Assembly: GCA_964428795.1 (NCBI GenBank)
Contig: CAYRZL010000020.1
Span: 1-33,208 of the forward strand
Direction: 5' to 3'
DNA length: 33,208 nucleotides
From: CAYRZL01 sp964428795
Lineage (GTDB): Bacteria > Bacillota > Clostridia > Lachnospirales > Lachnospiraceae
Under the pieces are notes generated by a model. That model had not been told where the DNA came from. It did no database searches and saw only the letters and a program-made list of their open reading frames with translations. Positions 1 through 8,651 of this stretch are shown piece by piece. Within the stretch, counting starts at the first letter, position 1, and each line of letters opens with the position of its first letter. A program made the translations under genes and the position numbers.

Positions 1-357
1 GGTCTGGTTATTCCGGAGCTGTCCGGCAAACTGATCGGCGCTGCTCAGCGTGTTCCGACCCCAACCGGTTCTACTACAATTCTGAACGCAGTTGTTGAGG
101 GAACTGTTACTGTTGATGAGATCAACGCAGCTATGAAAGCAGCAGCAAACGAGTCCTATGGTTACAATGAGGACGAGATCGTTTCCAGCGATATCGTAGG
201 AATGAGATATGGTTCTCTGTTTGATGCTACCCAGACTATGGTTCTTCCATTGGACAATGGTACCACACAGGTACAGGTTGTTTCCTGGTATGACAATGAG
301 AACAGCTACACAAGCCAGATGGTTCGTACCATCAAATACTTTGCTGAGCTTGCATAA
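1..357 (+). CDS. gap: Glyceraldehyde-3-phosphate dehydrogenase, C-terminal part
   Basis: This is the last 118 codons of GAPDH, which oxidises and phosphorylates glyceraldehyde 3-phosphate to 1,3-bisphosphoglycerate with NAD in the cytoplasm. The start and the catalytic cysteine lie left of the window. Visible family marks are PELSGKLIGAAQRVPTPTGS, the substrate-loop region after the active site, and the closing WYDNENSYTSQMVRT, which is a highly conserved GAPDH C-terminus. Frame 1 is open from the first base to the TAA at 355-357. It is followed by a hairpin terminator and then pgk, the usual Firmicute glycolytic order. Product identity is secure; only the N-terminal half is unseen. Confidence 0.97.
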   Translation, partial: GLVIPELSGKLIGAAQRVPTPTGSTTILNAVVEGTVTVDEINAAMKAAANESYGYNEDEIVSSDIVGMRYGSLFDATQTMVLPLDNGTTQVQVVSWYDNENSYTSQMVRTIKYFAELA

Positions 358-412
358 GTATCGGTGTAGTGCATGCTCCGGCATGTGAAAAATTATATGG
401 GAATTAGACCAT

Positions 413-442
413 GGGTCCGGTCCTTGTGGACCGGACCCTTTT
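413..442 (+). terminator. Intrinsic terminator between gap and pgk
   Basis: A perfect 11-bp stem, GGGTCCGGTCC (413-423) with GGACCGGACCC (428-438), has a 4-base loop and is followed by TTTT. It ends just before the pgk ribosome site. It should end most gap transcripts and lower read-through into pgk, giving higher gap than pgk expression. Confidence 0.85.
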
Positions 443-468
443 ATCATAATAATATGGAGGAAAATAAA

Positions 469-1677
469 ATGTCTTTAAATAAAAAATCTGTAGATGATAT
501 CAACGTAAAAGGCTTGAAGGTTCTGTGCAGATGTGATTTTAATGTACCGTTAAAAGAAGGAAAAATCACAGATGAGAACCGTCTGGTAGCAGCACTGCCA
601 ACCATAAAAAAACTGATCGCTGACGGCGGGAAAGTAATTCTTTGCTCTCACCTGGGCAAACCGAAGGGAGAGCCGAAACCGGAACTGTCTTTAGCTCCTG
701 TAGCAGTACGTCTCTCTGAGCTTCTTGGACAGGAAGTGAAATTTGCAGCGGATCCTGAGGTGGTAGGACCGAATGCAAAAGCGGCAGTGGAGGCTATGAA
801 GGACGGAGATGTGATCCTGTTAGAAAACACCCGTTACCGTGCAGAGGAGACAAAAAACGGAGAGGCATTCTCAAAGGATCTGGCTTCCCTGTGTGATGTA
901 TTTGTAAATGACGCATTCGGAACTGCGCACAGAGCACACTGCTCCAACGTAGGTGTGGCTGAACTGGTAGATACCGCAGTAGTTGGATATCTGATGCAGA
1001 AAGAAATTGACTTTCTGGGCAATGCGGTAGAGAATCCGGTTCGTCCTTTTGTGGCAATTCTCGGCGGTGCAAAGGTGGCAGACAAACTGAATGTTATCTC
1101 CAACCTGCTTGAAAAATGCGATACATTGATCATCGGCGGCGGTATGGCTTACACCTTCCTGAAAGCACAGGGTTATGAGATCGGTAACTCTCTGGTAGAT
1201 GATTCCAAGATTGATTACTGCAAAGAGATGATCGCAAAAGCAGAGTCTCTTGGCAAGAAACTGCTCCTCCCGGTTGACACGGTAACCGTTGCAGGATTCC
1301 CAAGCCCTATCGATGCTCCTGTTGAGATCGAGACTTATGATGTGGCTGATATGCCTGCAGACAGAGAAGGATGCGATATCGGACCGAAAACTGCTGAACT
1401 GTATGCAGATGCAGTAAAATCCGCAAAGACAGTTGTCTGGAACGGACCGATGGGTGTATTTGAAAACCCGACACTGGCAGCAGGAACCATTGCGGTTGCA
1501 AAAGCGCTGGCTGAGACGGACGCTACCACCATCATCGGCGGCGGTGATTCCGCAGCAGCAGTAAATCAGCTTGGCTTCGGTGACAAGATGACACATATCT
1601 CCACAGGAGGAGGAGCTTCCCTCGAGTTCCTTGAGGGTAAGGCACTGCCGGGTGTAGTGGCTGCAAACGAAAAGTAA
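469..1677 (+). CDS. pgk: Phosphoglycerate kinase
   Basis: Phosphoglycerate kinase moves the acyl phosphate of 1,3-bisphosphoglycerate to ADP, giving ATP and 3-phosphoglycerate. The 402-residue protein has the family's normal length. Seen motifs are RCDFNVPL near the N-terminus, SHLGKPKG, LLENTRY, the AILGGAKVADKL hinge region, WNGPMGVFE and the nucleotide-binding GGGDSAAA near the C-terminus. I chose the ATG at 469 because GGAGG lies at 456-460 and the protein then starts MSLNKKSVDDI, as in relatives; the open frame runs further upstream but through the terminator hairpin. tpiA follows after 27 bases, so the two are probably co-transcribed. Confidence 0.98.
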   Translation: MSLNKKSVDDINVKGLKVLCRCDFNVPLKEGKITDENRLVAALPTIKKLIADGGKVILCSHLGKPKGEPKPELSLAPVAVRLSELLGQEVKFAADPEVVGPNAKAAVEAMKDGDVILLENTRYRAEETKNGEAFSKDLASLCDVFVNDAFGTAHRAHCSNVGVAELVDTAVVGYLMQKEIDFLGNAVENPVRPFVAILGGAKVADKLNVISNLLEKCDTLIIGGGMAYTFLKAQGYEIGNSLVDDSKIDYCKEMIAKAESLGKKLLLPVDTVTVAGFPSPIDAPVEIETYDVADMPADREGCDIGPKTAELYADAVKSAKTVVWNGPMGVFENPTLAAGTIAVAKALAETDATTIIGGGDSAAAVNQLGFGDKMTHISTGGGASLEFLEGKALPGVVAANEK

Positions 1678-1704
1678 TATAAAAATAGAGAAGAGGATAA
1701 CGAT

Positions 1705-2454
1705 ATGGCAAGAAGAAAAATTATTGCAGGCAACTGGAAAATGAACAAAACTCCAAGTGAGGCAGTTGCACTTGTAAATGAATTAAAACCTTTGGTTCAG
1801 AATGAAGAGGCAGATGTGGTGTTCTGCGTGCCGGCAATCGATATCATCCCGGCTATGCAGGCGGCAGAAGGTACGAACATCTGCATCGGCGCTGAAAATA
1901 TGTATTACGAGGAGAGCGGCGCTTACACAGGTGAGATCTCTCCTGCTATGCTGGTAGATGCCGGTGTAAAATACGTGATCATCGGACACTCTGAGAGAAG
2001 AGAATATTTTGCCGAGACAGATGAAACCGTAAACAAAAAAGTATTGAAAGCATTTGAGCATGGCATTACACCGATCATCTGCTGCGGCGAGTCCCTGACC
2101 CAGAGAAAGCAGGGTATCTACATTGAGTGGATCCGTATGCAGATCAAGATCGCATTCCAGAATGTGACTGCTGAGCAGGCAGCAAAAGCAGTGATCGCTT
2201 ATGAGCCGATCTGGGCAATCGGAACCGGTGAGACCGCTACCGCAGATCAGGCAGAGGAAGTATGCGGCGCCATCCGTCAGTGCATCAAAGAAATCTATGA
2301 TGATGCTACTGCTGAATCTATCCGTATCCAGTATGGCGGTTCTGTAAATGCAGGCAATGCGGCAGAGCTGTTCGGAAAACCGGATATTGACGGTGGACTG
2401 GTAGGAGGAGCTTCCCTGAAAGCTGATTTCGGAAAGATCGTCTGCTACAAATAA
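1705..2454 (+). CDS. tpiA: Triose-phosphate isomerase
   Basis: Triose-phosphate isomerase interconverts dihydroxyacetone phosphate and glyceraldehyde 3-phosphate. The 249-residue length is standard for this single TIM-barrel enzyme. The catalytic parts are all visible: NWKMN with the substrate lysine near residue 13, the histidine in IIGHSERR, and the glutamate in AYEPIWAIGTG followed by the mobile loop. The phosphate-binding GGSVN and GGLVGGASL are near the end. An AAGAGGA ribosome site at 1691-1697 sits 7 bases before the ATG. The gene is followed by a terminator hairpin before gpmI. Confidence 0.98.
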   Translation: MARRKIIAGNWKMNKTPSEAVALVNELKPLVQNEEADVVFCVPAIDIIPAMQAAEGTNICIGAENMYYEESGAYTGEISPAMLVDAGVKYVIIGHSERREYFAETDETVNKKVLKAFEHGITPIICCGESLTQRKQGIYIEWIRMQIKIAFQNVTAEQAAKAVIAYEPIWAIGTGETATADQAEEVCGAIRQCIKEIYDDATAESIRIQYGGSVNAGNAAELFGKPDIDGGLVGGASLKADFGKIVCYK

Positions 2455-2464
2455 GTATAAAAAA

Positions 2465-2493
2465 GATCCCCGGAGGGTACTCTGGGGATTTTT
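2465..2493 (+). terminator. Intrinsic terminator or attenuator between tpiA and gpmI
   Basis: ATCCCCGGAG (2466-2475) pairs with CTCTGGGGAT (2480-2489), with one internal mismatch and a 4-base loop, then TTTTT. The gpmI ribosome site AGGAGG starts directly after it at 2494, so this is likely a partial terminator within a glycolytic transcript. Confidence 0.8.
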
Positions 2494-2506
2494 AGGAGGG
2501 AGAAAC

Positions 2507-4063
2507 GTGGGAAAAAAACCAACTGTTTTGATGATTTTAGATGGCTTTGGTCTCAATGAGAAACATGAGGCAAATGCTGTATATGAGGCAAAAACGCCTA
2601 ATATTGATGCTTTGATGCAGGAGTACCCTTTTGTGAAAGGATATGCCAGCGGTATGGCGGTAGGTCTACCGGATGGTCAGATGGGCAATTCCGAGGTAGG
2701 ACATCTGAACATGGGAGCCGGACGTATCGTATATCAGGAGCTGACCCGCATTACAAAGGAAATTCAGGATGGAGATTTCTTCAAAAATGAAGCATTGCTG
2801 AAGGGTATTCAGAATGTAAAGGAGAAAGGTTCCGCCCTGCATTTGTATGGATTGCTCTCCGACGGCGGCGTGCACAGTCACAATACACATCTGTACGGGC
2901 TGTTAGAGCTGGCAAAACGGGAAGGCATCGAGAAAGTATATGTACATTGTTTCCTGGATGGACGTGATACAGCTCCTACTTCGGGAAAAGGATATATCGA
3001 AGAGCTGTACGCAAAAATGCAGGAGATCGGCGTAGGTGAGATCGCATCTGTCATGGGACGTTATTATGTGATGGATCGTGATAACCGCTGGGAGCGCGTG
3101 GAGAAGGCATACCGCGCATTGACTCTGGGTGAGGGCAATAAGGCAGAGTGTGCGGCTGCCGCTGTTCAGAAGTCTTACGATGAGGGTGTGACCGACGAGT
3201 TTGTCGTTCCTGTTGTGATCGAGAAAGACGGAAAACCGGTGGCAACCGTTCAGGATGGCGATACGATCATTTTCTACAACTTCAGACCGGACCGTGCAAG
3301 AGAGATCACCCGTGCATTCTGCACCGATGAGTTTGACGGGTTTGACAGAGGACCACGCAGACAGGTGACTTATATCTGCTTTACCGAGTATGATGTGACC
3401 ATTCCGAATAAAGAGATCGCATTTCATAAAGTAGAGTTGAAAAATACATTCGGTGAATACCTGGCTGCTCATGGAAAGAAGCAGGCACGTATCGCAGAGA
3501 CAGAGAAATATGCTCATGTGACATTTTTCTTCAATGGCGGCGTGGAAGCTCCAAACGAAGGTGAGGATCGTATTCTTGTAAATTCTCCAAAAGTGGCTAC
3601 CTATGATCTGCAGCCGGAGATGAGTGCTTACGAGGTTTGCGATAAGCTGGTGGAAGCGATCAAATCCGAAAAGTACGATGTGATCATCATAAACTTTGCA
3701 AATCCGGATATGGTAGGACATACCGGAGTACTTCCGGCAGCGATTGCAGCGGTGGAAGCGGTGGACACCTGCGTAGGACGTGCAGTAGCCGCCCTGAAGG
3801 AAATGGACGGGCAGATGTTCCTCTGTGCAGATCACGGAAATGCTGAGCAGCTCATTGATTACAATACGGGAGAGAGCTTTACTGCCCACACCATCAATCC
3901 GGTACCGTTTATTCTGATCAATTATGATCCGGCATACACCCTGCGGGATGGAGGCTGTCTGGCTGATGTAGTTCCGACTCTGATCGAGATGATGGGTATG
4001 GAGCAGCCGGAGGAAATGACTGGAAAGTCCTTGCTGATAAAAAATAGTATGCTATCATGGTAA
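2507..4063 (+). CDS. gpmI: 2,3-bisphosphoglycerate-independent phosphoglycerate mutase
   Basis: This enzyme interconverts 3- and 2-phosphoglycerate through a phosphoserine intermediate and needs Mn2+; it belongs to the alkaline phosphatase superfamily. The 518 residues match the usual 510-520. The N-terminus has VLMILDGFGL with a metal aspartate, GNSEVGHLNMGAGR carries the catalytic serine, and the C-terminal half has NFANPDMVGHTG and CADHGNAEQ with metal-binding Asp and His residues. The start is GTG at 2507, backed by AGGAGG at 2494-2499; no ATG fits. The preceding hairpin suggests that its level is set separately from tpiA. Confidence 0.97.
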   Translation: MGKKPTVLMILDGFGLNEKHEANAVYEAKTPNIDALMQEYPFVKGYASGMAVGLPDGQMGNSEVGHLNMGAGRIVYQELTRITKEIQDGDFFKNEALLKGIQNVKEKGSALHLYGLLSDGGVHSHNTHLYGLLELAKREGIEKVYVHCFLDGRDTAPTSGKGYIEELYAKMQEIGVGEIASVMGRYYVMDRDNRWERVEKAYRALTLGEGNKAECAAAAVQKSYDEGVTDEFVVPVVIEKDGKPVATVQDGDTIIFYNFRPDRAREITRAFCTDEFDGFDRGPRRQVTYICFTEYDVTIPNKEIAFHKVELKNTFGEYLAAHGKKQARIAETEKYAHVTFFFNGGVEAPNEGEDRILVNSPKVATYDLQPEMSAYEVCDKLVEAIKSEKYDVIIINFANPDMVGHTGVLPAAIAAVEAVDTCVGRAVAALKEMDGQMFLCADHGNAEQLIDYNTGESFTAHTINPVPFILINYDPAYTLRDGGCLADVVPTLIEMMGMEQPEEMTGKSLLIKNSMLSW

Positions 4064-4128
4064 AAAGACAGGTATTTTATGTTTGGAACGAAACATAGTA
4101 GTATACGAATGATAAGGAGGAACGCAGT

Positions 4129-4443
4129 ATGGTATTGGTAAACACAGATTATATCGCAGGAAAAGAGCTTCGTATGCTTGGACTTGTAAAGGGAAGTACC
4201 ATCCAGTGTAAACACATCGGTAAGGATATCGGCTCCAGCTTTAAGAATCTTGTCGGCGGAGAGATGAAGGCTTACACAGAAATGATGGATGAGTCCAGAA
4301 GGATTGCTACTGAGCGTATGATCGCAGAGGCAAATGCTATGGGAGCAGATGCCATCGTGAATGTGAGATTTGCAACATCTGCAATCATTCAGGGAGCGGC
4401 AGAGGTGATTGCTTACGGTACCGCTGTAAGATATGCAAATTAA
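4129..4443 (+). CDS. YbjQ/UPF0145-family small protein
   Basis: A 104-residue protein of the YbjQ (UPF0145, PF01906) family, often labelled putative heavy-metal-binding although its biochemical role is unsettled. Family marks are the early TDYIAGKELRMLGLVKGSTI strand region, then a long helix with MDESRRIATERMIAEANAMGADAIVNVRF, and the closing VIAYGTAVRY. Members form rings of five or more subunits in known structures. There is no signal peptide or membrane span, so it is cytoplasmic. AAGGAGG at 4115-4121 precedes the ATG by 7 bases. It stands between the gpmI end and a terminator and has no obvious functional link to glycolysis or purines. Confidence 0.9.
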   Translation: MVLVNTDYIAGKELRMLGLVKGSTIQCKHIGKDIGSSFKNLVGGEMKAYTEMMDESRRIATERMIAEANAMGADAIVNVRFATSAIIQGAAEVIAYGTAVRYAN

Positions 4444-4485
4444 AACAGAAGAACTTTATAAATAGAAAATAAAAGTGGTCTCAAG

Positions 4486-4515
4486 GGCGAGCAGGTAAAT
4501 ACCTGCCCGCCTTTT
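4486..4515 (+). terminator. Intrinsic terminator after the YbjQ-family gene
   Basis: GGCG-A-GCAGGT (4486-4496) pairs with ACCTGC-C-CGCC (4501-4511), with one A/C mismatch and a short loop, followed by TTTT. It closes the left-hand transcript ahead of the purine promoter. Confidence 0.75.
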
Positions 4516-4597
4516 CACTTACGGTTTACAGGTCAAATTGTACAAAAGAATGGACGAATATCTGGCTATTTTTTACATGGCTTAAAATGGGTGGTGA

Positions 4598-4627
4598 TTG
4601 ACTTCTCTTTTTCATGTGTATTATACT
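4598..4627 (+). promoter_or_regulatory. Promoter of the pur operon
   Basis: TTGACT (4598-4603) and TATACT (4622-4627) are separated by 18 bases, a good sigma-A pair. The expected leader before purC is about 60 bases. The direct copies of TACAGTGGAT within it are described among the findings. I see no recognisable purine riboswitch. Confidence 0.7.
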
Positions 4628-4695
4628 TACAGTGGATTATTTTTTAATTTATAGTTGCTGTACAGATGATACAGTGGATAATGGAGGTCAGAAAA

Positions 4696-5568
4696 ATGCA
4701 GGAGTTAAAACCGATCAAAGAGGGAAAAGTACGTGAGGTTTATGACAATGGGGACAGTCTCATTCTCGTAGCGACAGACAGAATCTCTGCCTTTGATGTC
4801 ATTTTGAAAAACAAGGTTACAGACAAGGGTGCGATCCTGACCCAGATGTCAAAATTCTGGTTTGATTATACAAAGGATATCTTGCCAAACCATATGATTT
4901 CTACAGATGTGAAGGATATGCCGGAATTTTTCCAACAGGAAAGATTTGACGGAAACAGCATGAAATGCAAGAAGCTTGATATGCTTCCGGTGGAATGTAT
5001 TGTCCGCGGCTATATTACAGGAAGCGGATGGGCAAGCTATCAGAAAAACGGTACCGTATGCGGTATCAGACTTCCCGAGGGCTTAAAGGAGTCTGAAAAG
5101 CTGCCGGAGCCGATTTATACTCCATCTACCAAGGCGGAAATCGGGGATCATGATGAAAATGTTTCTTTTGAGGAGACAGTAAAAATATTAGAGAAAATTT
5201 ACCCGGGCAAAGGTCAGGAGTATGCGGAAAAACTGCGTGACTGCACCATTGCACTTTACAAAAAATGTGCGGCATATGCATTGGAGCGGGGTATTATCAT
5301 TGCAGATACCAAATTTGAGTTTGGTCTGGATGAGAATGGCGTTGTGGTTCTCGGTGATGAGATGCTTACACCGGACAGCTCCAGATTCTGGCCATTGGAA
5401 GGATATGAGCCGGGCAAAGGACAGCCTTCCTATGACAAACAGTTTGTGCGCGACTGGCTGAAAGCAAATCCGGACAGTGATTATCTGCTCCCGGATGATG
5501 TGATTGAGAAAACGGTGGACAAATACAAAGAGGCGTTTGAACTGTTGACGGGTAAAGCATTTGTTTAA
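4696..5568 (+). CDS. purC: SAICAR synthetase (phosphoribosylaminoimidazole-succinocarboxamide synthase)
   Basis: PurC joins CAIR and aspartate with ATP to make SAICAR in de novo purine synthesis. The 290-residue protein begins MQELKPIKEGKVREVY and carries the conserved ATDRISAFDVIL, the VECIVRGYITGSGWASY signature, IADTKFEFG and the GDEMLTPDSSRFWP motif near the C-terminus. The frame is open 30 bases further upstream, but I place the start at the ATG at 4696 because GGAGG is at 4683-4687 and this matches the family N-terminus. It is first in purC-purF-purB, 16 bases from purF. The length is that of the longer single-domain form (as in yeast-like relatives), with no fusion to purE. Confidence 0.96.
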   Translation: MQELKPIKEGKVREVYDNGDSLILVATDRISAFDVILKNKVTDKGAILTQMSKFWFDYTKDILPNHMISTDVKDMPEFFQQERFDGNSMKCKKLDMLPVECIVRGYITGSGWASYQKNGTVCGIRLPEGLKESEKLPEPIYTPSTKAEIGDHDENVSFEETVKILEKIYPGKGQEYAEKLRDCTIALYKKCAAYALERGIIIADTKFEFGLDENGVVVLGDEMLTPDSSRFWPLEGYEPGKGQPSYDKQFVRDWLKANPDSDYLLPDDVIEKTVDKYKEAFELLTGKAFV

Positions 5569-5584
5569 CAGGAGAAAATAAAAA

Positions 5585-7057
5585 ATGGAAAGTATGACAG
5601 AGCAGGACGTACCTTTTGACAGTCTGCATGAGGAATGCGGCGTCATCGGTATGTACGATTTTGACGGCAAGGATGTGGCATCCACTCTGTATTATGGATT
5701 GTTTGCCTTACAGCACAGAGGACAGGAGAGCTGCGGAATTGCAGTCAGCGATACAAACGGAGAGAAGCGTAATGTATGTTATCACAAGGGGATGGATCTG
5801 GTGCATGAGGTGTTCACGCCGCAGATTCTGGACTCTCTGAAGGGGGATATCGGTGTAGGACATGTTCGTTATTCTACAGCGGGAGAATCCAGCATTGAAA
5901 ATGCACAGCCATTGGTGCTGAAATATGTGAAAGGTACATTGGGGCTGGCGCACAATGGCAATCTGATCAATGCAAATGAGCTGAGAGAGGAGCTGGAATA
6001 CAGCGGGGGAATCTTTCAGACGACCATTGACTCTGAGGTGATCGCCTATTACATTGCCAGAGAGCGTCTGCACACCCCTACCGTAGAGGAGGCAGTGAAA
6101 AATGCCTGTTCCAGGTTAAAGGGCGCCTTCTCACTGGTTGTTATGAGTCCCCGCAAGCTGATCGGAGCCAGAGACCCTTACGGATTCCGGCCTCTTTGTA
6201 TCGGCAAACGGGACAATGCCTATATCATCACATCCGAGAGCTGCGCGCTGGATACCATAGGCGCTGAGTTTATTCGTGATGTGGAGCCGGGAGAGATTGT
6301 GACCATCACTCCCGAGAAAGGCATCAAGTCGGATAAAAGTCTTTGTCTTGTGAAAGAAAAACATGCAAGATGCATTTTTGAGTATATATATTTTGCCAGA
6401 CCGGACAGCAATATCGACGGGGTGAATGTGTATGAATCCCGTATCCGGGCAGGACGTTTTCTTGCTATGGATTCTCCGGTTGAGGCAGATCTGGTGGTGG
6501 GCGTTCCGGAGTCAGGAAATCCGGCAGCTATGGGATATGCCATGGAATCCGGTATTGATTACGGAACCGCTTTTGTGAAAAATACCTATGTGGGACGTAC
6601 CTTTATCAAGCCAAAACAGAGCAGCAGGGAATCCGGCGTTCAGGTAAAGCTGAACGTGCTGAAAGAGGCAGTAAAAGGAAAGCGGGTCATCATGATTGAC
6701 GACTCCATTGTGAGAGGAACCACGTCCGACCGTATTGTTCGGATGTTGCGGGACGCGGGAGCCACGGAGGTACATGTGCGTATCAGCTCGCCTCCGTTTT
6801 TATGGCCCTGTTATTTTGGCACGGATGTACCGGCGAGAGAGCAGTTGATTGCGTACAACCGCACATTGGAAGAAATTCGTCAGATCATCGGCTGTGATTC
6901 GCTGGGGTATCTTGGAATCGATCGTTTGCCCCAGTTGGTGGATGGTTTGGAGATATGTCATGGATGCTTTACCGGAGCGTATCCGCTGGAGCCTCCCCGT
7001 GAGGATATCCGCGGACAATATGAAGGAAAGCATGAAGGACACAGTAAAGTAGATTAA
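5585..7057 (+). CDS. purF: Amidophosphoribosyltransferase (glutamine PRPP amidotransferase)
   Basis: PurF makes phosphoribosylamine from PRPP and glutamine, the first committed purine step and a point of nucleotide feedback. In 490 residues the N-terminal glutaminase part starts after a short propeptide with the nucleophile Cys18 in HEECGVIG; Ntn hydrolases of this kind are matured by cleavage before that cysteine. The PRPP-binding loop is VIMIDDSIVRGTTSDR. Cysteines in CIFEYIYFA, WPCYFG and CHGCF match the four [4Fe-4S] ligands of the B. subtilis-type enzyme, so an oxygen-labile cluster is likely. AGGAG precedes the ATG. It is followed 12 bases later by purB. Confidence 0.97.
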   Translation: MESMTEQDVPFDSLHEECGVIGMYDFDGKDVASTLYYGLFALQHRGQESCGIAVSDTNGEKRNVCYHKGMDLVHEVFTPQILDSLKGDIGVGHVRYSTAGESSIENAQPLVLKYVKGTLGLAHNGNLINANELREELEYSGGIFQTTIDSEVIAYYIARERLHTPTVEEAVKNACSRLKGAFSLVVMSPRKLIGARDPYGFRPLCIGKRDNAYIITSESCALDTIGAEFIRDVEPGEIVTITPEKGIKSDKSLCLVKEKHARCIFEYIYFARPDSNIDGVNVYESRIRAGRFLAMDSPVEADLVVGVPESGNPAAMGYAMESGIDYGTAFVKNTYVGRTFIKPKQSSRESGVQVKLNVLKEAVKGKRVIMIDDSIVRGTTSDRIVRMLRDAGATEVHVRISSPPFLWPCYFGTDVPAREQLIAYNRTLEEIRQIIGCDSLGYLGIDRLPQLVDGLEICHGCFTGAYPLEPPREDIRGQYEGKHEGHSKVD

Positions 7058-7069
7058 GGAGAACAGAAT

Positions 7070-8503
7070 ATGAGTACAGACAGATACAACAGTCCGTTGT
7101 CGGAGAGATATGCAAGCAGGGAGATGCAGTATATTTTCTCACCGGATATGAAATTCCGTACATGGAGAAGATTGTGGATCGCATTGGCTGAGACGGAAAA
7201 AGAGCTTGGACTGGATATCAGCCAGGAACAGATTGATGAGCTGATCGCCCACAAGGACGATATCAACTATGATGTGGCAAGAGAGCGGGAAAAGCTGGTG
7301 CGCCACGATGTCATGTCCCATGTATATGCTTACGGTGTGCAGTGCCCGAAGGCAAAGGGAATCATTCATCTTGGAGCTACCTCCTGCTATGTGGGTGATA
7401 ATACGGATATTATTGTCATGACGGAAGCATTAAAGCTGGTGCGCAAAAAACTGATCAACGTTATCGACGAGCTTGCTAAATTTGCAGACAAATATAAAGC
7501 GCAGCCTACACTGGCATTCACCCATTTCCAGCCGGCACAGCCTACTACAGTAGGAAAACGTGCTACCTTGTGGCTGCAGGAATTTATGATGGATCTGGAG
7601 GATCTGGAATATGTTCTTAGTACCATGAAGCTGCTGGGCAGCAAAGGTACCACCGGTACACAGGCGAGCTTTTTGGAGCTGTTTGACGGAGATCATGAGA
7701 CCATTGAAAAGATTGATCCGATGATCGCGCAGAAGATGGGATTTGAGGCATGCTATCCGGTATCCGGGCAGACTTATTCCAGAAAAGTGGATACAAGGGT
7801 GATGAACGTGGTAGCCGGTATCGCGGCAAGCGCTCATAAAATGTCCAATGATATCCGTCTGCTGCAGCATTTGAAAGAGATTGAGGAGCCATTTGAGAAA
7901 AACCAGATCGGTTCTTCCGCTATGGCATATAAGAGAAATCCGATGCGCAGTGAGCGTATCGCATCTCTGTCCCGCTATGTGATGATCGATGCATTAAATC
8001 CGGCGATCACTTCCGCTACACAGTGGTTTGAGCGCACGCTGGACGATTCCGCAAACAAGAGGTTGAGCATTCCGGAAGGCTTCCTTGCCATCGACGGTGT
8101 ACTGGATCTCTGCCTGAACGTGGTAGACGGACTGGTTGTATACGATAAAGTCATCACGAAACGCCTCATGAGCGAGCTTCCGTTTATGGCAACGGAAAAC
8201 ATTATGATGGATGCGGTGAAGAGAGGCGGAGACCGTCAGGAGCTGCATGAGAAGATCCGTCAGCTCTCCATGGAAGCAGGAAAGAATGTAAAACAGAATG
8301 GTCTGGATAACAATCTGCTTGAGCTGATTGCGGCGGATGAGCAGTTTGGCATGACCTATGAGGAGCTTCAGGAAACCATGGATCCGGCAAAATATGTGGG
8401 ACGTGCAAAAGAGCAGGTGGACGCATATCTGAAAAATGTGGTAAACCCGGTACTGGAGAAAAATAAAGACATGCTTGGTGTAAAAGCAGAGATCAACGTA
8501 TAA
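7070..8503 (+). CDS. purB: Adenylosuccinate lyase
   Basis: PurB removes fumarate from SAICAR and from adenylosuccinate, so it acts directly after PurC in inosinate synthesis and again in AMP synthesis. The 477-residue protein belongs to the fumarase/aspartase superfamily. The signature loop GSSAMAYKRNPMRSE is present, with the catalytic serine, and the HLGATSCYVGDN and THFQPAQPTTVGKR regions carry active-site histidines. Length and start (TAAGGAG just before the ATG at 7070) are typical. It is the last gene of the pur operon, ended by a strong terminator. Confidence 0.97.
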   Translation: MSTDRYNSPLSERYASREMQYIFSPDMKFRTWRRLWIALAETEKELGLDISQEQIDELIAHKDDINYDVAREREKLVRHDVMSHVYAYGVQCPKAKGIIHLGATSCYVGDNTDIIVMTEALKLVRKKLINVIDELAKFADKYKAQPTLAFTHFQPAQPTTVGKRATLWLQEFMMDLEDLEYVLSTMKLLGSKGTTGTQASFLELFDGDHETIEKIDPMIAQKMGFEACYPVSGQTYSRKVDTRVMNVVAGIAASAHKMSNDIRLLQHLKEIEEPFEKNQIGSSAMAYKRNPMRSERIASLSRYVMIDALNPAITSATQWFERTLDDSANKRLSIPEGFLAIDGVLDLCLNVVDGLVVYDKVITKRLMSELPFMATENIMMDAVKRGGDRQELHEKIRQLSMEAGKNVKQNGLDNNLLELIAADEQFGMTYEELQETMDPAKYVGRAKEQVDAYLKNVVNPVLEKNKDMLGVKAEINV

Positions 8504-8514
8504 TATCAAAACAG

Positions 8515-8547
8515 AAAAAACCGACACTTTTGGGTGTCGGTTTTTTT
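8515..8547 (+). terminator. Intrinsic terminator of the pur operon
   Basis: CCGACAC (8521-8527) pairs with GTGTCGG (8534-8540) around a 6-base loop. An upstream A-run and a downstream run of seven T extend the stem and could let it work on both strands. Confidence 0.92.
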
Positions 8548-8555
8548 GCGCAAAC

Positions 8556-8575
8556 TTTGTGAAAAAATGCACAAA
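8556..8575. promoter_or_regulatory. Candidate operator upstream of galK
   Basis: TTTGTG (8556-8561) and CACAAA (8570-8575) form an inverted repeat with an 8-base A-rich spacer. It ends 14 bases before the galK -35 hexamer, a usual place for an activator. A 12-base part, AAAAATGCACAA, recurs on the minus strand at 19111-19122 in the leader of the right-hand transporter operon. The binding protein is unknown; the AraC-family regulator at 12971-13900 is a candidate. Confidence 0.35.
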
Positions 8576-8589
8576 AGTGAGAGCAACTC

Positions 8590-8618
8590 TTGTATTTTAG
8601 TTATAAAAAAAGTATAAT
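8590..8618 (+). promoter_or_regulatory. Promoter of the gal operon
   Basis: TTGTAT (8590-8595), a 17-base spacer and a consensus TATAAT (8613-8618) lie about 35 bases before the galK start. The weak -35 next to an inverted repeat suggests activation by a bound regulator. Confidence 0.75.
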
Positions 8619-8651
8619 GAAATCAAATGTTTATAAATGTAGGAGGGGCAT

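Noticed and set aside
871..1596. Long minus-strand frame across pgk (and similar ones across tpiA, gpmI, GH42 and rnr)
   Set aside because: They are antisense to well-identified genes, have no ribosome site and read as low-complexity Cys/His/Leu-rich sequence without family motifs.
4079..4096. ATGTTT/AAACAT inverted repeat before the YbjQ-family gene
   Set aside because: Six A/T-rich pairs with a six-base spacer can arise by chance, and no promoter lies next to it.
4516..4695. Purine riboswitch before purC
   Set aside because: No conserved purine aptamer core or alternative terminator is visible; only a promoter and a short leader with a direct repeat.
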